Source: Huiozyma naganishii CBS 8797
Taxonomy: Eukaryota; Ascomycota; Saccharomycetes; Saccharomycetales; Saccharomycetaceae
DNA length: 64,000 nt
Assembly: GCF_000348985.1 (NCBI RefSeq)
Contig: NC_035925.1
Coordinates: 310,001 to 374,000, forward strand
Direction: 5' to 3'
The notes below the pieces were generated by a model. That model saw nothing but the letters and a program-made list of their open reading frames with translations, was not told the DNA's origin and made no database searches. The position numbers and the translations under genes were made by a program. Below are positions 9,250 to 19,749 of the stretch, one piece after another. Within the stretch, counting starts at the first letter, position 1, and each line of letters opens with the position of its first letter.

Positions 9250-10641
9250 GTAACAGTCTTGTGGGGGGGGGAGGAAGATTCGTCACACAAGAGCGAGAGA
9301 TTGCGCACCGCCCTCTCCACTGCGTTTAATCAACAGAAAATAACCGGGCAACGAAGAGGACAAGAAAATTACCGTGTTCTCGCTGTTCGTCGTTGCATCA
9401 TATTCAGCGCAAGTCTCCCACAGTCGCAGCAGGCCGGGTACCCCCCCCCCACGCCAAAAACCCTCCGCGGAACCCAAATGCGGGAATGCGGCTTCCGCGA
9501 ATGCACAAACAAACCTTCCCGCTAAAGTCCCCGCACGCAGCCCCCCCACTGGGCAGCCCGCGGGGGGTTAAGAGTGACACAGCCCTTGCCCTGTTCTCTT
9601 TCCTGTCAGCCACAGACCCTTTCGCGGCCCAAAGGAGGAAAAAGCGTACGACCACAGAGATGGCCGTAGAGACACTGTTGGGTCGTTTCCTCGCCTCTAA
9701 GAAGACCCTGTAGGCCCTCCCTGGAGGCAGACATTCTTTCAACAAAAAGAGGCTCTCTTTTGTGAGCAACACATTCGGTTCTGCGCGATGACGATACCAG
9801 CGCCCTACAGCACGGCAAAGGGTTTTCCACGGCTGTGGACAGTGAAGAGCAAAGCTGAGCGTTTGGGGTCCGGCGTGTTTGCTGCTGTTGGGGCTGTTTG
9901 TTTGCAATCAGTGTTATTTTCGTGACGGCGGGCGGGTTTCTCGCTTTGATCAGTAGGAAAAAAAACATTCATGGTGGGGTTGTACTAGCTTTAACTGATT
10001 CATTTTTCTCTTCTTCTTCCTCGAAAAAAATCATCTTTCCCTAAAGCTAAGCCGCATCAACAGCAGTATATATATATATATATATATATATTTTTGTGTT
10101 TGTATGTCTGTGTGCCGTCGTCATTGCATTCTATCCCAAACGCACAAGAGAAGGGGAGCCACCGACGTTTCTAGCATCTCGACTTAATTGTGGAATATCA
10201 TTGTTTATACTCGGCATTCTATAAGTAGTTTCTCGAGGGAGCGGAAAAAGCAAAAGCTTATTATTCCACTCATTCTGTTCTGTTTTTTCGGGTTACTGGA
10301 CAGTTCACCAGTTTTCTCCTAATTCTGCACCTCTCTCATCTATCGGTATAAAGAAACTTTTTTCATTTTTTTCTCTCTCCCCCCGTCACCGTCCCTTCAT
10401 TTATTCATTGAAAAGGAAAAGTATCCCAGGGAAAAAAAAGAAGAAAAAGAAAATAATTGAAAAATAACAAACGAGTGGAAAAAGCCATACAAGAGAGAAT
10501 ATATACTAAGAAGTGTTCCTCTCGTCTTATTTTAGAATTATTGAGTAATATTGCTACACTTGTGAGAAGGAACTTTCCATAGAAAAAAAAGAGCGAGAAA
10601 ACGACACTTTTCCCCTTCTTACCTCTTTCTTTTCATACGGG
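9250..10641. promoter_or_regulatory. Divergent SNF11/IPT1 intergenic region
   Basis: This 1.39-kb region lies between divergent starts. The SNF11-proximal half (9250-9930) is unusually GC-rich and has open frames on both strands (for example minus 9404-9907), but none with motifs or an S. cerevisiae counterpart at this position. The IPT1-proximal half has pyrimidine tracts and a 25-bp TA tract at 10067-10091. I see no RNA gene. Confidence 0.4.
10067..10091. repeat. TA dinucleotide microsatellite
   Basis: An uninterrupted alternating T/A run of 25 bp in the IPT1 upstream region. It may act as a nucleosome-poor or TATA-like element; it is likely length-variable. Confidence 0.9.
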
Positions 10642-12186
10642 ATGTTTTGGCTGTTCCAAGTTATCAAAAGACTATGGGTGTCAGCATTTAACCAGAGGAA
10701 TATACTGACGCTGCCGATCAATATCATGAGGAATTTTGCACTGGTGCTAATATGGCTGTTTTCATTCAACAACGCTAAATACATTCCAAACAATATTAGA
10801 CCGCCCATCAGGTCATCGTTGGCGTTTCTAGCAGACGCATTCATGTTTGGGGACACATTCAAAGAACTGAACCAGCAATACCAATCAAAGGTAATGTCAC
10901 AGGTGTCAATAGCTACAGCATTCGCATTCACGGTGGTGTGTCTTGTTCTAGCACCAGCAGTAGTATGGTTCTACTTGTACAGGGTACGCAGAATTAATTA
11001 CAATGTCGTAGAGTGGTACGACCACATCTTCCATTTCGAAAACAAAAATAACGACAAAAGACTCAGATTGATCATAGTACCGTTCGCACTACCTTTCCTT
11101 TGCATAGTAATGTTGGATTTCCTACACTTGTTCTCCTTCCAATCGGAGGATAACTTCACGAAATTCAAAGATCTGCTTGCATGGACGTCGTACGTCATAT
11201 TTCATGTAATGATGCCCATCCTCACAGCAGTGTACTTGTACGTCTTCCACCCGGCGGGGACAGTCATGTGTTTTTCGCTAGCACTCGGCGCACAAAACAT
11301 TTTCGGTCTGTTGACACACCTGTTGCTCCCCACCGCATCCCCCTGGTTCATACACATGTACGGTGCGCAGAACAAAGACCAAGTTAACTACGACCAAGAG
11401 GGGTACGCAGCGGGGCTCACTAGGGTGGATACACACCTGGGGACGCATATCAACACGAACGGGTTCCACAAGAGCCCGATCGTGTTTGGTGCAGTCCCCT
11501 CATTGCACTCAGCAATTGCATTTCAGTGTTTCCTGATGATCGTCACTAGAGCAAGCTCCGTGAAACACAGATACGTTAGGTCTCGCACAATCACCCATGG
11601 GAACGGCAGTGGTGGGGTCCAAGGGAACGAGAGTTTCCCATTGAGTGATATGTCCTCAGGAGAGGACTGCTACGAGGAGGAGGATGACTACGATGAGGAT
11701 GAGCTGGATACGGAAACGTCGTCGTCTTCCATGTCGATAACAGACGTGGACGAGATGGACCCAACAAATGCATCTGCATCCAGGGGGGCGACAACTTCGA
11801 ACTCCGCAGTGCTAAGAAAGGGGAACTCACCACAGTACGTTTATTTATACGATATGGATTACTCGCAGTACACGTCCAGATGGTACTTCCGTATTTTCAA
11901 TAGGGGTCTTGTGGCAAAGACGTGGATTACAAGTTACGTCTGCCTGCAGTGGTGGGCAACCATGTACTTGGACCACCACTACCGGTTCGATCTGTTTGTC
12001 GGGCTCGGATACGCATTACTGTCGCATTATTTTATCAACTGGGCCATCCTACAACGCCGTGTACTGAGAGACTTTATTGCTGTTAGGACAGGCAAACGCA
12101 AAGACATTTACAATGAGTCGAGGACTTACGGGATGAGAGTGTTCCAAGGCACAAGATTCGAGTGGTTCTTCGATCCACTGGCATAG
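10642..12186 (+). CDS. IPT1: Inositolphosphotransferase Ipt1 (M(IP)2C synthase)
   Basis: The 514-residue membrane protein (527 in S. cerevisiae) has about six hydrophobic segments and the Aur1/PAP2-type catalytic motifs: VPSLHSAIAFQ near residue 285 and MYLDHHYRFDLFVG near 440. The C-terminus RTYGMRVFQGTRFEWFFDPLA matches the family. A Ser/Asp/Glu-rich cytosolic loop (about 320-395) lies between the two catalytic motifs and is variable. Ipt1 transfers a second inositol phosphate to MIPC to form the terminal yeast sphingolipid M(IP)2C, in the Golgi. LCB2 in this window catalyses the first step of the same pathway. Confidence 0.94.
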   Translation: MFWLFQVIKRLWVSAFNQRNILTLPINIMRNFALVLIWLFSFNNAKYIPNNIRPPIRSSLAFLADAFMFGDTFKELNQQYQSKVMSQVSIATAFAFTVVCLVLAPAVVWFYLYRVRRINYNVVEWYDHIFHFENKNNDKRLRLIIVPFALPFLCIVMLDFLHLFSFQSEDNFTKFKDLLAWTSYVIFHVMMPILTAVYLYVFHPAGTVMCFSLALGAQNIFGLLTHLLLPTASPWFIHMYGAQNKDQVNYDQEGYAAGLTRVDTHLGTHINTNGFHKSPIVFGAVPSLHSAIAFQCFLMIVTRASSVKHRYVRSRTITHGNGSGGVQGNESFPLSDMSSGEDCYEEEDDYDEDELDTETSSSSMSITDVDEMDPTNASASRGATTSNSAVLRKGNSPQYVYLYDMDYSQYTSRWYFRIFNRGLVAKTWITSYVCLQWWATMYLDHHYRFDLFVGLGYALLSHYFINWAILQRRVLRDFIAVRTGKRKDIYNESRTYGMRVFQGTRFEWFFDPLA

Positions 12187-12642
12187 TTAGAGCAGGGAGA
12201 GGTGTGAAATCGTGTCTGTCGCCGTTGTATCGACCCGTAGATCGCATAATCCCTCCCACTTTAACAATATAACACTATGTACCATGTTAAAAAACTTCGT
12301 AATATTTTACTACCACTCTCGACTCCCTCTCGGAAACGGTGGTTCCAGGACTGCAATAGAAGTGTTCCTTAGCTTCTTGAACTACGAGTGGGAAGTTGCA
12401 CAAGTTGTGTCCAGGTTTCTTCAATATGCGCTTTACCGCCGTCTGTCAAAACTGGTTTCAGACAGTTTTTATTGAAATATTTTTTCGTCTAGCTTTTCTT
12501 CTTTTTTTTGGAAAAGTAAAGAGCGGACAGCAAGACAGATGGAAAGAGAGACGTAGTGTAAGTTGTAATAAAAAGGAGAAGTTTTACAAAGAGACGATAT
12601 ACAAACAAACACCTCGCGCGTCCCCAGATAGAAAGCAATAAA
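12187..12642 (+). promoter_or_regulatory. IPT1-PAA1 intergenic region
   Basis: These 456 bp between two co-directional genes hold the IPT1 3' end and the PAA1 promoter. They are AT-rich with T-tracts near 12480-12510 on the plus strand. No regulatory site stands out; short open frames here have no recognisable motif. Confidence 0.3.
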
Positions 12643-13266
12643 ATGGCGGCATCTGATGTTGGGTTATCCAGTGCTGCAGCCACTTCTGGCTCGAACTCGT
12701 CCACTTTGCCTCTGCACATGTACATCCGTCCACTTATAATCGAGGACTTGGCACAAACTGTGGACTTAGAGGCGTTGTGTTTCCCCCCTAACGAGCGTGC
12801 CAGCAAGGAGAAGATTCAATTCAGACTGCTGACCTGTCCCGAGCTGTGTTCCGGGCTGTTCTTGAGAGAGGTGAACATGACCACTAAGCAGATCACGAAG
12901 GAGACTGTGATCGGTCATATCCTTGCGACGAAGATTTCCACTCACTACATCACTCTAGAGGGGATGGAATTGACCCACGATGAGTCTAGCGACATCATCG
13001 CCATCCACTCCGTGGTGATCCATCCGGACTACCAGAAGAAAAACCTAGCGACGTTGCTTCTAACCGACTACATACAAAAACTGTCCAACCAGGAAGTAGG
13101 TGCCAAGATTGTCATTATTGCACACGAGCCGCTTGTGCCGTTCTATGAAAGAGTCGGCTTCCAAGTTGTCGGCGAAAATAAGAGTGTGTCCAAGGACCCA
13201 TCCTTTGCCAGCACCAAGTGGATTGATATGGAAAGAGAATTGGTCAAAGAGGAGTACGAAAATTAG
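12643..13266 (+). CDS. PAA1: Polyamine acetyltransferase Paa1 (GNAT family)
   Basis: The 207-residue protein is about 16 residues longer than the S. cerevisiae protein owing to an Ala/Ser leader before [21 protein letters not shown] features follow: CFPPNERAS, the acetyl-CoA binding segment [22 protein letters not shown], then [15 protein letters not shown]. Yeast Paa1 acetylates polyamines and arylalkylamines in the cytoplasm. Its place between IPT1 and FMP16 matches YDR071C. Confidence 0.94.
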   Translation: MAASDVGLSSAAATSGSNSSTLPLHMYIRPLIIEDLAQTVDLEALCFPPNERASKEKIQFRLLTCPELCSGLFLREVNMTTKQITKETVIGHILATKISTHYITLEGMELTHDESSDIIAIHSVVIHPDYQKKNLATLLLTDYIQKLSNQEVGAKIVIIAHEPLVPFYERVGFQVVGENKSVSKDPSFASTKWIDMERELVKEEYEN

Positions 13267-14034
13267 ACTTGAGATAGTGCGACCCGCCATTTGGTAAGCC
13301 AAAATTGATTTCATAATGTCTAATTGTTGTTCTTTTTATCTCCTTCCTTCAAATTATGTATAAGATATAGTGGGTGTATCCGTGAACGAATCTTGTTTAA
13401 AACGTTCGCTCCGTATGTGACAATAATAAGAATATTTTTTAATGTATGTTGAACTCCGAAATACAAACAAGAGGTATATACGTGTGGATAGATACAACCC
13501 AGCGGTTACAACTAATCTAACTAACCACGAACTACACTGCGCCAGAGTCATTTTAACTGTGGGAGGAAGAGGGGACCCCATTAGCCGTTTTCCTCTTTTG
13601 GCGTATGTTTCCTCATTTGCTGCTTTTTTGATAGTCTACAAACGCTGTTGGATGTAAAGGTTTCTCTTGCGTATACTTTCTAAGGGTCGTCTTGTGTTCT
13701 GCGGGCTGTTGTCAAGCTGACTTGTGGGGCTGATTCCTAAGATCGTGGGAGGGCTAGACGGGAGAGGGGGGAAGAGTCAGTACGCTGCAAATCTGTGTAT
13801 GTATCGTTAACTCTTTGCTCCACCGACCCAACATCCGATTTCTGTATCTCAATTTGCGTTGCGTGACAACCCCTCCCCACGCCGTAGAGTTTGTTAGTCT
13901 CCCCTTATTGTCATCGCCCCCCGAGTTCCCACATGTTCTTGCGTATATTTTATGTATAAAAGCACATCTACATTGTGGAACTTCATAGTGTGTGTATCTT
14001 TACCAGTATATCCTCCCACCCACGTCCACACACC
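13267..14034 (+). promoter_or_regulatory. FMP16 upstream region with STREs and TATA box
   Basis: This 768-bp stretch between PAA1 and FMP16 has stress-element cores at 13765-13769 (AGGGG), 13870-13874 and 13901-13905 (CCCCT), and a TATAAA at 13955-13960, 75 bp before the FMP16 ATG. The combination of clustered STREs and a consensus TATA suggests Msn2/4-type stress induction. Nothing else coding is visible. Confidence 0.55.
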
Positions 14035-14313
14035 ATGTTGAGACAAGTTACTAGACCAGTGGGACCACTACTGACAAGAAGAGCGTTCAGCAGCTCGTTC
14101 GCTCCCAGAAATCACCACGACAAGCTGAAGTCAGACCAGTCCACGGAGGAGAAGAAGGAGCAGAAGCTGTTTGACAAGAACAAGGCCCGGCTGGAGAAAC
14201 TGGAAACGGGGAAAGGTCCGCGTGGATTCAAGAGACCCTCCGAGAAGGCGCTGCAAGAGAAAGGTGAAAACGCCAGAATCGAACAGAACAGGCCGGACGA
14301 TGGTGTCTACTGA
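14035..14313 (+). CDS. FMP16: Fmp16, small mitochondrial stress protein
   Basis: This 92-residue protein (93 in S. cerevisiae) starts at the ATG at 14035. The first ~25 residues (MLRQVTRPVGPLLTRRAFSS) are a basic, Ser-rich mitochondrial presequence. The remainder is highly charged and helical (EEKKEQKLFDKNKARLEKLE) and ends ARIEQNRPDDGVY, identical to the yeast C-terminus as I recall it. The family is a mitochondrial protein of unknown biochemical role linked to stress. The STRE-rich promoter fits that. Confidence 0.92.
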   Translation: MLRQVTRPVGPLLTRRAFSSSFAPRNHHDKLKSDQSTEEKKEQKLFDKNKARLEKLETGKGPRGFKRPSEKALQEKGENARIEQNRPDDGVY

Positions 14314-14704
14314 CCACTCACTGATGCCTCACCATCACCTTCCACCTTCTATATAAAGTATACAAACGCTACCACCACGACTACTAAGTACTAAGTACTA
14401 ATTTGCTAAACGTGTTGTTACCCAGCCTTTGCTTCCCTCGTGACTTGTCATCACTTTTTTTGTTGAAAACAGTGTGTAGTATACAAGCGTTTAAAGAGCG
14501 AGATCGGGATAGCGCCACAGAATGTAGAGTGCTGTATATAAGGAAATCGTGTGTGGCGGGCTCAACATTTTGCACGCCGGTGCATCAGATATAGATATTG
14601 TGTTGTGTGTTTTACACTCCCGACGGCAAAAGCTGGAAAAAGGAAATAAGGCATTACAATACCCGAAAATACTAGTAAACGTCACTATTTACAAAACCCG
14701 AGGC
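14314..14704 (+). promoter_or_regulatory. FMP16-DOA4 intergenic region
   Basis: This 391-bp stretch contains the FMP16 terminator and DOA4 promoter. A short direct repeat CTAAGTACTAAGTACTAA lies at about 14383-14400. The DOA4 reading frame is open upstream to about 14549 but with no ATG until 14705, so it is treated as noncoding. Confidence 0.35.
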
Positions 14705-17665
14705 ATGGTAAGTCTGAGCGATGCCAGTGCTTCTGGTGGAGACTCCACCTCTCAACGACAGTATTGCTCCTCTTTAGCTCGGCTATCAGAGATAGCTGGG
14801 AAGTTTATACTGGAGAATGAGGAGAGGAGTCCACAGGACTCGCAGAATTTGAAACTTGTGCTGCAGCAGTGTATCGATACTCTGTCGAATTATAAAGATC
14901 AGGGGAAGAGACTGAAGAATTTGCATTTGAATGGACAGCGGGCAGACGCGCAAGTGTTTGAACTGTACGAAAGTGCGTACATTTACTATAAAATCATGCA
15001 TCTGTTGGTGTTAAGCAGAATACCGAATTTTATTCAGTTCCAAACTTTGAAAGCTAAAAATGGTCTTAGCAAGAACGAGAAGGAGCTATTGGATATTTAC
15101 AACACTTTGGTGAAGACGTTACTCCATGATGAAAATATCACTCCAATTAAGATGTTCATCAAGGCACATTCGAGACCAGATACCTCCGTACAGAGGGATA
15201 AAGGTACGCCACTTCCGGCAACAGGGTCGCCCATATTTCTAGATCAACTAGACGAAATTCTCCGTGACCATGACAGTTCACAGGTTCTGTTTATTGACGT
15301 GAGAACAAGACTGGATTTCAATAAGGGTCATTTTAAGGTGCCGAACATAATATGCATAGAACCTGTATCCTTCAAATCATCGTACTCGGATCATGACCTA
15401 GAGAAAAAATCGATGATTACCTCGACAAACGACGAGATCGTCCTGTTCCACAGAAGACAAGAGTTCGCCTTTATTGTATTGTACTCAAATGACACTGATA
15501 AAAAGTCCGGAATAGTTTATAAGGAGAGGAAAACACTCTTGGCAAATTTATTGTTGAATCACTCCTTTGAAAAACCTTTGTCCAATAGACTATACGTTCT
15601 CGAAAATGGATTCGATAGTTGGACCAAACAGGGGAGAGAATTGGTTCGACTGGACGCAGATCCAGTTGCCAACGGGAAACTGGAACAGAACGGTACAACT
15701 GAGGATAGCGCCATTTATACAAATGGTAACACGTCTCGTCTCAGCCTGCAGCATTTGCCCAAGATGTCGCCGAGCATAGGCGTCAAGATGGACCAATCCA
15801 TGAAAGATATGATGTCATCTACGGCACCCGCGGCAATAAATACACCACATCTTTTACGGCAACAATCGCCTAATGACTTAAACAACGGTAGCACACTTCT
15901 TAGGAGAACGGCGAGTTTAAAGAAAATTTTCCCCAGTTTCATGAACTCTTCTCCATCTTCAAACTCGAGGGAAGGCTCAGCTAGACCCAGTTCACCGAAA
16001 TTGTACATCGAACCTACTCAAAATTCACAACTATATTCCAACAGTACGCCTGTAACGTCATCCTTGCCGAAAATGGGCATACACCGTACGTCGTCCCGAT
16101 CAAATTATACACAGTACCCAGAGACTCCACTTTTGCAAAACGATAGAGCATCTAGTTTGAGCCCAGGAGACATGAGTATAACGCCAATAAACACTAGATG
16201 CAAACCCTCGTTTACCAAATCTAGCTCTCCCCAAACTTACGAAATTACTAACGGTAAGAGTGGCACGACGTCGACGCCCTTATCCAATACCATACAATCG
16301 TCCTCTCCGAGTCAAGCGACTGGTTCGAGCCAAGTCCAATATCCACAGATATCACATCCAATAGATGAGAAATTAAATCCCCTCATGGGCTCAAAGGTTC
16401 CTAATTCCCCCCAGTTGCCACCCTTACCTTCAAAATCGGTATCAACAAACAAAATTGTAACAGCAAGTTCGAAATCACACTTACCAAATAATTCAATTTT
16501 AACTAGCACTGGAAATCATGTTGCCGAGTCCACTGGCCCACAATTTGATCTGGATTTCATGGTCGGACTGGAAAACATGGGTAACTCGTGCTATCTAAAC
16601 TGCATTATCCAATGTCTCTTGGGCAACAACGAATTGATCAAAATATTTTTAGATAATTCGTTCGAAAAATATGTCAACCTAAACAGCAAGTTGGGCTCGA
16701 AGGGTGTCCTCGCAAGGTACTTTTCAAGGCTGATTCATACAATGTACAACAACGCTCGTACAATTAAGCACGGCGGGAAGCATGCTCCTGTAAAGCCTGC
16801 CCAGTTTAAGATGGCATGTGGGTCCGTCAACTCTGCGTTCAAAGGTGGCTCGCAGCAAGATTGCCAAGAATTTTGCCAGTTTTTGTTGGATGGGCTGCAT
16901 GAGGATTTGAATCAATGTGGTGGGAATAAAAGATTGGCAGAACTGACAGAAGAGGCAGAGAACCTGCGAGAAAAACTGTCTTTGCGAATCGCGTCTTCGA
17001 TTGAATGGGAGAGGTTTCTCACCACCGACTTTAGTGTCATTGGAGATTTGTTCCAGGGCCAGTACGCTTCCAGGTTGCAATGTAAAACCTGTGGAAAGAC
17101 GTCAACGACATATCAACCTTTTTCCGTCTTGTCGATACCTGTTCCCTCAAAGCATATAAGCAAATGCTCCATAATTGACTGTTTCGATGAGTTTACTAAA
17201 GTGGAAAATCTGGAGGTTGATGAGCAATGGTCATGCCCCCGGTGTAAAAGTAAACAACCGTCCACAAAGAAACTGACGATAACAAGACTACCTCGCAACC
17301 TGATCATTCATTTGAAAAGGTTTGACAATAGGTTGAATAAAAATAATATTCTGGTACAGTATCCATTCACCTTGGATCTGACAACTTTTTGGGCTAACGA
17401 TTTTGATGGGAAATTACCACTCAACGTCTCAGAACTGCCCACGAGGGGTCAAAAGCCGCCGTTCAACTATAAATTGTACGGCGTTGCATGTCATTTTGGC
17501 AGTCTCTACGGTGGTCACTATACGGCTTACGTGGATAAGGGTATAAAGAATGGTTGGTACTACTTTGATGACACTAGCTGTAGACCAATCAAGAATAGTA
17601 TGGAACCGATTACGTCGAGTGCCTATGTGTTGTTCTACAAAAGAATTTACGGTGCAAGTTACTAA
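14705..17665 (+). CDS. DOA4: Ubiquitin-specific protease Doa4
   Basis: The product is 986 residues from the first ATG. It has an N-terminal helical region, a rhodanese-like domain (VLFIDVRTRLDFNKGHF onward, about residues 190-310), a long Ser/Pro-rich linker with SLQHLPKMSPSIG, and a C-terminal USP catalytic domain. The Cys box GLENMGNSCYLNCIIQ places the nucleophile at residue 629, and the His box YGGHYTAYV is near the end, with zinc-ribbon cysteines CKTCGKT and CPRCKSK between. Doa4 recovers ubiquitin from cargo at endosomes with ESCRT-III. It is the YDR069C orthologue by context; the paralogue UBP5 is similar, but neighbours DOS2 and FMP16 decide for DOA4. Confidence 0.94.
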   Translation: MVSLSDASASGGDSTSQRQYCSSLARLSEIAGKFILENEERSPQDSQNLKLVLQQCIDTLSNYKDQGKRLKNLHLNGQRADAQVFELYESAYIYYKIMHLLVLSRIPNFIQFQTLKAKNGLSKNEKELLDIYNTLVKTLLHDENITPIKMFIKAHSRPDTSVQRDKGTPLPATGSPIFLDQLDEILRDHDSSQVLFIDVRTRLDFNKGHFKVPNIICIEPVSFKSSYSDHDLEKKSMITSTNDEIVLFHRRQEFAFIVLYSNDTDKKSGIVYKERKTLLANLLLNHSFEKPLSNRLYVLENGFDSWTKQGRELVRLDADPVANGKLEQNGTTEDSAIYTNGNTSRLSLQHLPKMSPSIGVKMDQSMKDMMSSTAPAAINTPHLLRQQSPNDLNNGSTLLRRTASLKKIFPSFMNSSPSSNSREGSARPSSPKLYIEPTQNSQLYSNSTPVTSSLPKMGIHRTSSRSNYTQYPETPLLQNDRASSLSPGDMSITPINTRCKPSFTKSSSPQTYEITNGKSGTTSTPLSNTIQSSSPSQATGSSQVQYPQISHPIDEKLNPLMGSKVPNSPQLPPLPSKSVSTNKIVTASSKSHLPNNSILTSTGNHVAESTGPQFDLDFMVGLENMGNSCYLNCIIQCLLGNNELIKIFLDNSFEKYVNLNSKLGSKGVLARYFSRLIHTMYNNARTIKHGGKHAPVKPAQFKMACGSVNSAFKGGSQQDCQEFCQFLLDGLHEDLNQCGGNKRLAELTEEAENLREKLSLRIASSIEWERFLTTDFSVIGDLFQGQYASRLQCKTCGKTSTTYQPFSVLSIPVPSKHISKCSIIDCFDEFTKVENLEVDEQWSCPRCKSKQPSTKKLTITRLPRNLIIHLKRFDNRLNKNNILVQYPFTLDLTTFWANDFDGKLPLNVSELPTRGQKPPFNYKLYGVACHFGSLYGGHYTAYVDKGIKNGWYYFDDTSCRPIKNSMEPITSSAYVLFYKRIYGASY

Positions 17666-17717
17666 GTATGTACTTACATATAATTAAATAGGAAAAGAAA
17701 TATAATATTGACGATAT

Positions 17718-18623
17718 TCATTCCCAGTCATCGTCGTCATCATCGTTATTACTAGCGTCTTCACGTTTATTGTCTTCGTTTTTTTCTTTGGAGGAAAGCG
17801 CTGGTTGTGATGCCTCTTTCTCCGTGTCCTTCTTGTCGACAATCACTAAAGATTCATCGCCATCTTGCTCCTTTTCGTCAGCATCTTCGTCCTCATCATC
17901 GTCCCATTTTACCTCTTCTTCTTCAGTGATTCGTTTCGCTTCATTTGATAGGCGTTTCCTCTCTTCACCCATTTGTATTATCTTAGACTTTTCATCAAAG
18001 TATATCTGCCAGAATGCATCGTAGCTAATTTGGGATGGTACCAACTCGTCTGCGAGTTGTGCAAGTTGCTTGTCGATAGAAAGAATTTTGTCTACTTCTG
18101 CTTTGTTTGCTGGAGTCACTTCTGACAAGTCCAGCGTTTTCATTGCATTTGAGTAAAGACTTTTGTCTTGTGACAGTCTTTTCAGTTCAAGATCAGTTCT
18201 AGTTCCTGTAAAATTGGAAGCGTCACTCGTGGTTCTGTGATCATTATTTACAGTAGCTTCCGGTTTCTTCTGAGCGGTCCCATCTGCTGTCTCGCCAATA
18301 CCCCAGCTTTTACTAAAAGAAGACCAGAGACCCATTCTCCCATTAGAAAGCTTACTCCAGTATGCACTTGCCGCCTCCTCGACACGGGCCAATTCCCCGT
18401 CCAAGGATTCCAAGTATGTTTGTGCCAATTCCGTTGTCTTGTCATTCAAACCCAAGTTTAGCTCGATCCCCTTCGATGTTTCTTTGACTCTTCCATCCAT
18501 CGTGCTTTCCAGCTTACTCTCCAGTTTGTCAAACAGGGAGGCCTCCTGAATACCGGGCCCCTTGGTACCTTGCTCAGCACCCTCCTGCTGCCTCAATACC
18601 TCCTCCTCGCACGCAATATCCAT
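17718..18623 (-). CDS. DOS2: Dos2, BSD-domain acidic protein
   Basis: The 301-residue protein (310 in S. cerevisiae) converges on DOA4, as YDR068W does. It is acidic, with GIELNLGLNDKTTELAQTYLESLD early, AYWSKL, a BSD-like segment around QISYDAFWQIYFDEKSKI (about residues 198-215), an acidic EEEEVKWDDDEDED tract and a C-terminal run of Asp ending WE, exactly like yeast Dos2. The biochemical role is not established; it is cytoplasmic, with genetic links to the ubiquitin system. It is divergent from OCA6 with 186 bp between starts. Confidence 0.92.
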   Translation of the reverse strand: MDIACEEEVLRQQEGAEQGTKGPGIQEASLFDKLESKLESTMDGRVKETSKGIELNLGLNDKTTELAQTYLESLDGELARVEEAASAYWSKLSNGRMGLWSSFSKSWGIGETADGTAQKKPEATVNNDHRTTSDASNFTGTRTDLELKRLSQDKSLYSNAMKTLDLSEVTPANKAEVDKILSIDKQLAQLADELVPSQISYDAFWQIYFDEKSKIIQMGEERKRLSNEAKRITEEEEVKWDDDEDEDADEKEQDGDESLVIVDKKDTEKEASQPALSSKEKNEDNKREDASNNDDDDDDWE

Positions 18624-18809
18624 GATCAGCTACCACCGTGCTCCTCTTTTTTTGTCTACCTTACAGAAGAAGATCCCTCCCGTGAATGTGGTTTGTATAT
18701 TATTTAATAGAGGAACAGGTTCGAACTTCACTAGTAAGTTCAAAGTAAGGTAGCCAGTGGCGGTGGGACCCGCACACAGCTCTGAAACACACTTTACACT
18801 AACTTTCAA

Positions 18810-19421
18810 ATGTACCACGTAACACCATTGCAGTTCAACACTGTGCAACCGCGTCTGTACAGGGGTTCGTGCCCGCGGGAGATCAATTTCACCTTCCTGG
18901 AGACTCTACAACTGACAAGCATTGTATCTGTGACGAAGGGCCCGCCCACCGATGAGCTGGCGAACTTCTGTAAGAAACACAACATCACGGTCAAACATAT
19001 ACCGCTGCCCAAGTCTGGCAAGCAGTCCGGCGACAAGAAGGTCAAACGGAAGAGGGAGCCTGTTCCGATTGGATACGTAACCGTCAGAGACACCATCCAG
19101 TTTCTAATGGATAGGAGGAACTACCCTGTGTACTTGCACTGCGGCAACGGCGAGCTGGTCACGTCGCTGATCGTAGCGTGTCTGCGAAAGTTTTCCTACT
19201 GGAGCACTGTGTCGATACTGAACGAGTTCCTAGTCTACAACTCCAGCATCAACGTCCACGAGAGGGACTTCATAGAGAAATTCCACCCGGAGATGGTCCC
19301 CCTAAGCGGTCTGTCTGCAGAAAACAGGGTTCTCTGGATTAGTAATCGGTTCCTTGTGCCGGACAGCTCTGCGCAAAGCACTGGGGATCAAGATACGTTG
19401 AAGTTCCGTGTGCTGCAGTGA
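18810..19421 (+). CDS. OCA6: Oca6, atypical dual-specificity phosphatase-like protein
   Basis: The 203-residue protein resembles yeast Oca6 (224) and the Siw14/Oca1 family: VTPLQFNTVQPRLYRGSCPREIN at the start and FSYWSTVSILNEFLVYNSSIN later. The phosphatase loop reads LHCGNGELV with Cys at residue 111, but the position six residues after Cys, where CX5R phosphatases need Arg, is Val117. This suggests a catalytically weak or dead member that may act in the Oca complex. In yeast, Oca proteins affect oxidant-induced cell-cycle arrest and inositol pyrophosphate signalling. The C-terminus is shorter than in S. cerevisiae. Confidence 0.92.
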   Translation: MYHVTPLQFNTVQPRLYRGSCPREINFTFLETLQLTSIVSVTKGPPTDELANFCKKHNITVKHIPLPKSGKQSGDKKVKRKREPVPIGYVTVRDTIQFLMDRRNYPVYLHCGNGELVTSLIVACLRKFSYWSTVSILNEFLVYNSSINVHERDFIEKFHPEMVPLSGLSAENRVLWISNRFLVPDSSAQSTGDQDTLKFRVLQ

Positions 19422-19749
19422 TGTACAGACGTGTGTCTCTTGTGCAAGAGATCCCGTTCATCAGCACACAGGTGCCGTAGGCATCAACAGTAACCAGCTT
19501 CAGCAACGGTGACCATAATAGGGGCAACAAATGCGTTCCAGATCGTGAAACTGGAGGTGTATATATAGAAAGCGAGATGTGGATAGAGGTTCAGAGAGAA
19601 GTAAAGACAGAGTTTCTTCTTGGACAGTGGAGTTACTCTTCGCACAGATCTAGTGTGTTGTTTTGCTGTTGCTGTTGGTCATCTCATTTTTTGCTTGCTG
19701 GCTTGTTTCGACTTACACTGAGACTTCTGCTCCCCTCCGCGATATATAG
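19422..19749 (+). promoter_or_regulatory. OCA6-RTR2 intergenic region
   Basis: These 328 bp carry the RTR2 promoter. Candidate TATA elements lie at about 19560-19567 (TATATATA) and 19742-19747, the latter immediately before the ATG. No other feature is visible. Confidence 0.35.

Noticed and set aside
9404..9907. Minus-strand open frame of 167 codons in the SNF11/IPT1 region
   Set aside because: It lies in a GC-rich segment with overlapping open frames on other strands, has no motif, and S. cerevisiae has no gene here.
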